Part shown: piece after piece, positions 4,920 through 9,229 of the stretch
Numbering within the stretch: position 1 is the stretch's first letter
Layout of the letters: each line of letters starts with the position of its first letter
Origin: Bacteroidales bacterium
Lineage (GTDB): Bacteria; Bacteroidota; Bacteroidia; Bacteroidales; UBA932
Assembly: GCA_017429205.1 (NCBI GenBank)
Contig: JAFRPH010000027.1
Span: 1-9,229 of the forward strand
DNA: 9,229 bases
Reading direction: 5' to 3'
Translations under genes and position numbers: made by a program
The notes under the pieces: model-generated
Told to the model about the DNA's origin: nothing
What the model saw: the letters and a program-made list of their open reading frames with translations, nothing else
Databases searched by the model: none

Positions 4920-6116
4920 CTAACTTTCTTCGGCTGAAGCGCGTTTCACCACTCCGATGCCGGGGCGGTCGGGGAGGACGAGCTTGCCTTCGCGGAGGCC
5001 GACGCCCTCGAAAAGGTCGTTGGTGATGAGGAGGTTGCCGTCCAGGTCGGCGAAGTCGACGGCGGGGGAGAGCTGGGCGGCGGCGGAGACGGCGCAGGAG
5101 GTCTCGGTCATACAGCCGAGCATCACTTTGAGGCCGAGGCCGCGGGCGAGGTCCACCATCTTGTGCGCATTGCGGAGACCGCCGCATTTCATCAGCTTGA
5201 TGTTGACGCCGTCGAACACGCCCACGGCCCGGCGGACGTCGTCCAGTCCCTGGACGGACTCGTCGCCGAAGATGGGCAGCGGGCTGCGTTCCCGCAGCCA
5301 GGCCAGGTCGTTGATGCGGTTCACCGCCAGCGGCTGCTCCACCATCACGATTCCGTTGTCCCGGAGCCAGTAGATCATGTCCAGGGCCTGGTAGCGGTCG
5401 GTCCAACCTTGGTTCGCGTCGACGGCGATGGGGAGGTCGGTGACGGAGCGGATGGTGTTGATCATCTCCTTGTCGGAGTCGGTCCCCACCTTGACTTTCA
5501 GGATGTTGAAGCGGTCCGCGCATTCCAGCGTCTTCTCCTTGACCACCTCGGGCGTGTCGATGCCGATGGTGAAGGTCGTGGAAGGCGCCTTCGCGGGATT
5601 GTAGCCCCAGATGCGGTACCAGGGGGCGCCGAGCATCTTGCCCACGAGGTCGTGGAGGGCGATGTCCACGGCGGCCTTCGCCGCGCTGTCGCCCGGGGAC
5701 AGGCTGTCCACATAGGCGAGGATGTCATCCAGGCAGAACGGGTCCGCGAACTGCTCGAGCTTCACTTTCTCCAGGAAGGAGGTCACCGAGTCGACGCTCT
5801 GGCCCAGGTAGGGCGGCATCGAGGCCTCGCCGTAGCCGGTGAAGCCCTGGTAGGCGATTTCGACCTGCACGTCGGGCGTCGTGGTGCGACTGTAGGAGGA
5901 AACGGTGAACGTATGCTGAAGCTGCAGCTCGTACGGATAGTAGCTGAGTTTCATCCGGCGGGGGCCCGCGACGACGGGCTCAACCGGCTTCAGGGTGTCG
6001 CCACCGGACGGGTCGTCCGGCTTCGGCGGCTCCCGGCGGGGCTTGCAGCCGACCGCCAGGCCGGCGCCGACGGCGGCCAGGCCGGCCACTTTCAGGAATT
6101 CTCGTCTGTTCTGCAT
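4920..6116 (-). CDS. Tat-exported lipoprotein dipeptide epimerase (L-Ala-D/L-Glu epimerase-like, enolase superfamily)
   Basis: A 398-residue enolase-superfamily enzyme. The N-terminus has a twin-arginine motif (NRREFLKV, 3-10), a hydrophobic stretch and a lipobox AVGC with C24, followed by a Pro/charged linker (25-53): a Tat-dependent lipoprotein, acting in the periplasm or at the outer membrane. The capping domain follows from about 55, then the barrel. Catalytic bases are K209 in LKVKVG and K307 in NIKLMK. Metal ligands are D233 (VDANQG), E260 (VEQPL) and D285 (GDES). The DLD motif at 357-359 is the DxD dipeptide-binding hallmark of dipeptide epimerases, supporting L-Ala-D/L-Glu or a related dipeptide as substrate. 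Related bacterial enzymes such as E. coli YcjG and B. subtilis YkfB lack such signals and work in the cytoplasm. It is the second gene of an operon with the NlpC/P60 peptidase, 4 nt downstream of it. Exact substrate specificity is not readable. Confidence 0.9.
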   Translation of the reverse strand: MQNRREFLKVAGLAAVGAGLAVGCKPRREPPKPDDPSGGDTLKPVEPVVAGPRRMKLSYYPYELQLQHTFTVSSYSRTTTPDVQVEIAYQGFTGYGEASMPPYLGQSVDSVTSFLEKVKLEQFADPFCLDDILAYVDSLSPGDSAAKAAVDIALHDLVGKMLGAPWYRIWGYNPAKAPSTTFTIGIDTPEVVKEKTLECADRFNILKVKVGTDSDKEMINTIRSVTDLPIAVDANQGWTDRYQALDMIYWLRDNGIVMVEQPLAVNRINDLAWLRERSPLPIFGDESVQGLDDVRRAVGVFDGVNIKLMKCGGLRNAHKMVDLARGLGLKVMLGCMTETSCAVSAAAQLSPAVDFADLDGNLLITNDLFEGVGLREGKLVLPDRPGIGVVKRASAEES

Positions 6117-6120
6117 GGAA

Positions 6121-7074
6121 TTATTCCTGGTAATAGGAGTTTGTCAAAGTCGTGTTCAGGCCTTCCTGCTTGTCGATGTAGGGCAGGACCCGGCTGGCAA
6201 ACAGGTACCGGCCGGTGTTGTATGCGTCGTATTCCGGGTCTTCCGGACGGAAACTGCCGATTTTCACGAGCCCGAGCGAGTGGATGAACTTGCCGTCGCC
6301 AAGGTAGAAACCGACGTGGGAGACCTTCGGCCCCGCCGTGTCCTTGCGGCCGAAGAAGACGAGGTCGCCGGGCCGGAGGTCCTCCATCCCGAGGATCCGT
6401 TCGCCCGTCCGGGACTGCGGACCGGCGTCCCGCGGGATGATGATGTCGTGCATGAAGAGCACGGCCCGCACGAAACCGCTGCAGTCCATCCCCTTGGGGG
6501 ACATCCCGGCCCACAGGTACGGGAAACCGTTCATCGTCAAGGCGGAGGCGAGGATGGCCTCCTCGCTTTGGTCCAGGTCGGCGCGCCACTGGGCCTCGGG
6601 CTGGCCCAGCTTCTTGTCCAGGTAGCCGACGCGTCCGTCCGGGAAACCGACGCATTGGTAGCGTCCTTTCCGTCCCAGGTCCTTCAGGCGGTCGCCCGCC
6701 ACGACGTCGGAGACGGTGGCGGAGCGGGGGGAAGGCTTTTCATACACGACGCCCGTGAGCGCCGTCACGACGATCTTCGGCGCGGCGTTCCACGCGTGGT
6801 ATTCCTCGAAGGTGAGGAGCGTGATGGCGTCCTTGTGGACCCAGCCGGTATAGGTGTCCGGGGTCTGCACTTGGGGCCAGTTGTTCTTGTCGGCGAGCTG
6901 CAGGATGTGCACCGGCGTCCCCAGAAGAGCCTGGGAGACCATTTCGGCGTCATAATCGGGCGTTGCGCGCAGGTTGCAAACGGAAATGTCCACGACACCG
7001 TATTCCTTGGATTCCTGGGCGGCGAGTGTCAGGGCCGACAACGCGGCCGTGAGGGCGATGAACCATTTTCTCAT
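6121..7074 (-). CDS. Exported SH3-NlpC/P60 murein peptide endopeptidase (YkfC-like)
   Basis: A 317-residue exported cysteine peptidase. Signal peptide 1-19 is cut near LAA before QES and has no lipobox. Two SH3-like regions follow: about 23-90, with CNLRATPDYDAEMVSQ and GWVHKDA, and about 100-160, with GDRLKDLG and GRVGYLDK. The NlpC/P60 domain spans about 170-300 with catalytic C198 (MDCSGF), H253 (SHVGFYLG) and H265 (FIHS). This domain order is that of YkfC-type gamma-D-glutamyl-L-diamino acid endopeptidases, which cut murein peptides between D-Glu and the diamino acid and release L-Ala-D-Glu. The adjacent dipeptide epimerase is the next step in that pathway, which strengthens the assignment. 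The ATG at 7074 lies only 5 nt past the -7 box, so the mRNA is probably leaderless; the gene is transcribed divergently from nhaC. Confidence 0.9.
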   Translation of the reverse strand: MRKWFIALTAALSALTLAAQESKEYGVVDISVCNLRATPDYDAEMVSQALLGTPVHILQLADKNNWPQVQTPDTYTGWVHKDAITLLTFEEYHAWNAAPKIVVTALTGVVYEKPSPRSATVSDVVAGDRLKDLGRKGRYQCVGFPDGRVGYLDKKLGQPEAQWRADLDQSEEAILASALTMNGFPYLWAGMSPKGMDCSGFVRAVLFMHDIIIPRDAGPQSRTGERILGMEDLRPGDLVFFGRKDTAGPKVSHVGFYLGDGKFIHSLGLVKIGSFRPEDPEYDAYNTGRYLFASRVLPYIDKQEGLNTTLTNSYYQE

Positions 7075-7079
7075 ACATA

Positions 7080-7087
7080 CAAAGATA
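7080..7087 (-). promoter_or_regulatory. -7 box of the peptidase-epimerase operon
   Basis: TATCTTTG on the minus strand, ending 5 nt before the ATG at 7074. It is one arm of a perfect inverted repeat with the nhaC promoter box (7098-7107). There is no recognisable -33 TTTG at the expected distance, which would fall inside the other promoter. Confidence 0.7.
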
Positions 7088-7099
7088 CGGCTTTTTTCG

Positions 7100-7107
7100 T
7101 ATCTTTG
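7100..7107 (+). promoter_or_regulatory. -7 box of the nhaC-like gene
   Basis: TATCTTTG on the plus strand, with 20 nt between it and the ATG at 7128; the predicted leader is about 15 nt and shows no clear Shine-Dalgarno sequence. It mirrors the minus-strand box at 7080-7087 across an 8-nt GCTTTTTT spacer. No -33 TTTG is seen about 20 nt upstream. Confidence 0.7.
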
Positions 7108-7127
7108 TGCCGATAAGACGAACGTAT

Positions 7128-8600
7128 ATGAAACTGTCCCCCGCCTGGACGGCGGTCATCTCCCTCGTCCCCGTCCTCGTCCTGATCACGCTGCTCGCCA
7201 TCAACATCGGCATCTTCGGCAGCGACGCCATCCTCGGCGCGAGCCAGGTGGCGCTGCTCGCCTCCTCCGGCGTCTGCGTGCTGCTCGCATCGATCTTCTT
7301 CAAGACCCCCTGGAAAGAGTTCGAGAAAGCCATCGGCCGCAACTTCTCCGACATCGCCGGCGCCACTCTCATCCTCTTCCTCATCGGCGGGGTTTCCGGC
7401 ACCTGGACGATGAGCGGCGTGGTCCCGACCTTCATCTACTACGGGGTTAAGATCATCAGCCCCAAGGTGTTCCTCCTGTCGGCCTGCGTCATTTGCGCCG
7501 TAATCTCGGTGATGACCGGCAGTTCGTGGACCACCATCGCCACCATCGGCGTCGCCCTCCTCGGCATCGGCCGGGCCGAAGGGTTCTCCGACGGGATGAT
7601 CGCCGGCGCCATCATCTCCGGCGCCTATTTCGGCGACAAGATCTCCCCGCTGTCGGACACCACGGTGATGGCCTCCTCCGTGAACAAGGTCCCCCTGTTC
7701 ACGCACATCCGGTACATGCTCTTCACGACGGTCCCGTCCATCGTGATCACGCTCATCATCTTCACGGTCCTGGGCCTGTCGCACTCCGGTTCCGAGGCCT
7801 CGCAGATCGACCTGTACACGACGGTCCTGGCCGACAAGTTCCACATCACCCCCTGGCTGTTCCTCGTCCCGGTGGTGACGCTCGCGCTCATCTGGAAGCG
7901 GATGCCGGCGCTGCCGGTGCTGGCCATCTCGGTCCTCGCCGCCGCCGTCGCCGCCCTCGTCTTCCAGCCCGGCATCATCGCGGACATCGGCGCGAAAGTC
8001 ACCGAGGGTTCCCGCGCCCGCGTCCTCCTCGCCGGCACGGTGGAGAGCATCTACAACACGCTGTCCCTGGAAACGGGCCACCCCGAAGTGGACGGCCTCC
8101 TGGCCACCCGCGGCATGCTGGGCATGCTCAACACGGTGTTCCTGATCCTCTGCGCGATGTGTTTCGGCGCCTGTATGCAGGCCAGCGGCATGATCGCCCG
8201 GCTCGCCCAGCTGCTGAACCCCTTTACCCGTTCCCGCACCGGGCTGGTGGCGTCGACGGTCGTCACGGGCACGGCCCTCAACGGCATCGTTTCGGACCAG
8301 TATCTGTCCATCCTGCTGACCTCCAACATCTTCGGGAAAACCTTCCAGGACCGGGGCTACGAGTCCCGCCTGCTCAGCCGCTCCGTCGAGGACTCCGCGA
8401 CGGTCACCTCGCCGCTCTACCCCTGGTCCAGCTGCGGCATGACCCAGGCCACCATCCTCTCCGTCCCGACCCTTGTCTACGCACCCTTCTGCTTCTTCAA
8501 CCTGATCAGCCCCCTGATGTCCATCTGCATCGCGGCCATCGGCTGGAAGATCGTGCGCCCTCGTGCGTCCAAGGAAGAGCAAGCTACTCTAAGCCAATAA
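7128..8600 (+). CDS. nhaC: NhaC-family Na+/H+ antiporter
   Basis: A 490-residue polytopic inner-membrane protein with about 11-12 hydrophobic segments, within the usual length of NhaC antiporters. Conserved family motifs are GSSWTT (131-136) in a membrane segment and GAYFGDKISPLSDTT (165-179), which carries the acidic residues typical of the ion site. The second half has TGTALNGIVSDQYLS (380-394) and PWSSCGMTQATIL (432-444), showing a pseudo-repeat of the first. NhaC proteins exchange Na+ for H+. Close relatives such as MleN exchange malate plus protons for Na+ and lactate, so an organic-acid substrate cannot be excluded. The ATG at 7128 is chosen because the GTG at 7107 lies inside the promoter box. 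It is a single-gene unit, divergent from the peptidase operon and closed by a strong terminator directly after the stop. Confidence 0.92.
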   Translation: MKLSPAWTAVISLVPVLVLITLLAINIGIFGSDAILGASQVALLASSGVCVLLASIFFKTPWKEFEKAIGRNFSDIAGATLILFLIGGVSGTWTMSGVVPTFIYYGVKIISPKVFLLSACVICAVISVMTGSSWTTIATIGVALLGIGRAEGFSDGMIAGAIISGAYFGDKISPLSDTTVMASSVNKVPLFTHIRYMLFTTVPSIVITLIIFTVLGLSHSGSEASQIDLYTTVLADKFHITPWLFLVPVVTLALIWKRMPALPVLAISVLAAAVAALVFQPGIIADIGAKVTEGSRARVLLAGTVESIYNTLSLETGHPEVDGLLATRGMLGMLNTVFLILCAMCFGACMQASGMIARLAQLLNPFTRSRTGLVASTVVTGTALNGIVSDQYLSILLTSNIFGKTFQDRGYESRLLSRSVEDSATVTSPLYPWSSCGMTQATILSVPTLVYAPFCFFNLISPLMSICIAAIGWKIVRPRASKEEQATLSQ

Positions 8601-8628
8601 AAAAGCCAGCCCCTTGAGGCTGGCTTTT
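8601..8628. terminator. Bidirectional rho-independent terminator between nhaC and pnp
   Basis: AAAAGCCAGCC (8601-8611) and GGCTGGCTTTT (8618-8628) form a perfect 11-bp stem around CCTTGA. T-tracts are present in both readings, so it serves convergent nhaC (stop at 8600) and pnp (stop at 8648). Confidence 0.92.
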
Positions 8629-8647
8629 CTATGCTTGCGGGGCGTGT

Positions 8648-9229
8648 TTAGAACACGTCGGGCTCGTTGTTCTTGGGCTCGTTGTCGGTGTCCTCGAAGC
8701 GGGGCTTGCGGGGGGCGTGACGGTCGTCACGGCGCTCGCCGCCCTCGCGGCGCGGGCCACGGTCGCCGTCCCGGCGCGGGCCGCGGTCGCCTTCGCGGCG
8801 CGGGCCACGGTCACCGTCGCGGCGGGGACCCCGGTCGCCATCGCGACGCGGGCCGCGCTCACCGCGCTTGGGCTCCACGTAGCCTTCCGGCTTCTCGGTG
8901 AGAGCGCGCATCGACAGGCGCATCTTGCCGGTCTTGGGATCGATCTCGAGGAGCTTCACATCGACCTCGTCGCCCACCTTCAGGACGTCCTCGACCTTCT
9001 CGGTCTTGGTCCAGGCGATCTCGCTCACGTGCAGGAGGCCTTCCTTGCCCGGGAGGATCTCGATGAAGGCGCCGAACTCGAGGATGCTGACCACCTTTCC
9101 GTGGTAGACCTGACCGGCCTCCGGAACGGCGCAGATGTCCTTGATGCGCTGCAGGGTGGCATCCATCGCGGCCTTGTCCACGCCGAAGATGTCCACGACA
9201 CCCTTCGTGGTGCCGTCGCCCTTGCCGGC
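8648..9229 (-). CDS. pnp: Polynucleotide phosphorylase, C-terminal part (partial at window edge)
   Basis: The frame is open to the window end, so 193 residues of the C-terminus are present and the start lies outside. By residues counted from the edge: 1-35 fit the end of the KH domain (GVVDIFGVDKAAMDATLQRI, then DICAVPEAG), and about 37-108 form an S1 RNA-binding domain (GQVYHGKVV, FGAFIEILPGKEGLLHVSEI, VKLLEIDPKTGKMRLSMRAL). The linker EKPEGYVEPKR and an Arg/Gly/Asp-rich tail follow. PNPase degrades RNA 3' to 5' with phosphate in the cytoplasm. The KH-S1 order and the PGKEGLLHVSEI motif separate it from ribosomal protein S1, and the EKPEGYVEP linker is usual for PNPase of this phylum. The catalytic RNase PH domains are outside the window. 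The final residues NEPDVF are acidic. Confidence 0.9.
   Translation of the reverse strand, partial: AGKGDGTTKGVVDIFGVDKAAMDATLQRIKDICAVPEAGQVYHGKVVSILEFGAFIEILPGKEGLLHVSEIAWTKTEKVEDVLKVGDEVDVKLLEIDPKTGKMRLSMRALTEKPEGYVEPKRGERGPRRDGDRGPRRDGDRGPRREGDRGPRRDGDRGPRREGGERRDDRHAPRKPRFEDTDNEPKNNEPDVF
8735..8854 (-). repeat. Five 24-bp tandem repeats coding the octapeptide GPRR(D/E)GDR in the pnp tail
   Basis: Five consecutive units follow the S1 domain: GPRRDGDR, GPRRDGDR, GPRREGDR, GPRRDGDR and GPRREGGE, 120 bp in all. The nucleotide copies differ mainly at third codon positions, so the peptide is conserved beyond DNA identity. The result is a charged disordered RGG/RG-like tail likely to contact RNA or partner proteins. 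Confidence 0.85.

Noticed and set aside
7071..8582. 503-codon open frame on the minus strand across nhaC
   Set aside because: Same cause: an antisense shadow of a GC-rich membrane-protein gene. The product would be an extremely hydrophilic Gly/Asp/Arg/His-rich chain with no family resemblance.
8735..8854. Regular 24-bp repeats suggesting a CRISPR-like array
   Set aside because: There are no unique spacers; the units are contiguous, in frame, and code a repeated octapeptide at the end of pnp.

Overview
The window looks like chromosomal DNA of a GC-rich Bacteroidota (Bacteroidales-type) bacterium. Three things point there. Almost every transcription unit is preceded by the Bacteroidota -7 box TAnnTTTG, with little or no Shine-Dalgarno sequence. 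Both tRNA genes lack an encoded CCA. The order (probable ileS end)-dksA-like-lspA is a familiar Bacteroidota arrangement. The genus cannot be fixed from the sequence. The window is about 60% G+C by eye, so long antisense ORFs lie over most real genes.

Layout. 1-1093 (+): the last codons of an upstream gene (probably isoleucyl-tRNA synthetase), a DksA/TraR-family RNA polymerase factor that has lost most of its zinc cysteines, and lipoprotein signal peptidase II. 1126-1210 (+): tRNA-Ser(UGA), followed by a 122-nt inverted-repeat element with terminator hairpins. 1447-4325 (+): a two-gene operon of an exported NMT1/THI5-like substrate-binding protein and, overlapping it by 4 nt, a membrane receptor phosphatase (Cache-like sensor, HAMP, RsbU/SpoIIE-type PP2C). 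4343-4606 (-): tRNA-Ser(CGA) with a second inverted-repeat element of the same architecture at its 3' end. The SBP-phosphatase operon is therefore bracketed by two oppositely oriented tRNA-Ser/element units. 4657-4842 (-): a 61-residue PLDc_N-like membrane protein. 4920-7074 (-): a cell-wall peptide operon of an exported SH3-NlpC/P60 endopeptidase followed 4 nt later by a Tat-exported lipoprotein dipeptide epimerase. 7128-8600 (+): an NhaC-family Na+/H+ antiporter, transcribed divergently from the peptidase through a very compact symmetrical promoter. 8601-8628: a bidirectional terminator. 8648-9229 (-): the C-terminal end of polynucleotide phosphorylase with an octapeptide RGPRRDGD-type tail.

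How the genes work together. The most unusual unit is the SBP-phosphatase pair. No ABC permease or ATPase is present, and the binding protein is translationally coupled to a transmembrane phosphatase, so the natural reading is ligand sensing rather than import: a periplasmic binding protein reporting to a PP2C output domain that would act on a partner-switching protein encoded elsewhere. The NlpC/P60 and epimerase pair form a coherent envelope pathway in which murein peptides are cut and the L-Ala-D-Glu type dipeptide is epimerised. The remaining genes are housekeeping. No stretch of 300 bases or more lacks a gene or RNA feature. The two largest non-coding stretches (1211-1446 and 4326-4519) are filled by the inverted-repeat elements and hairpins described below.
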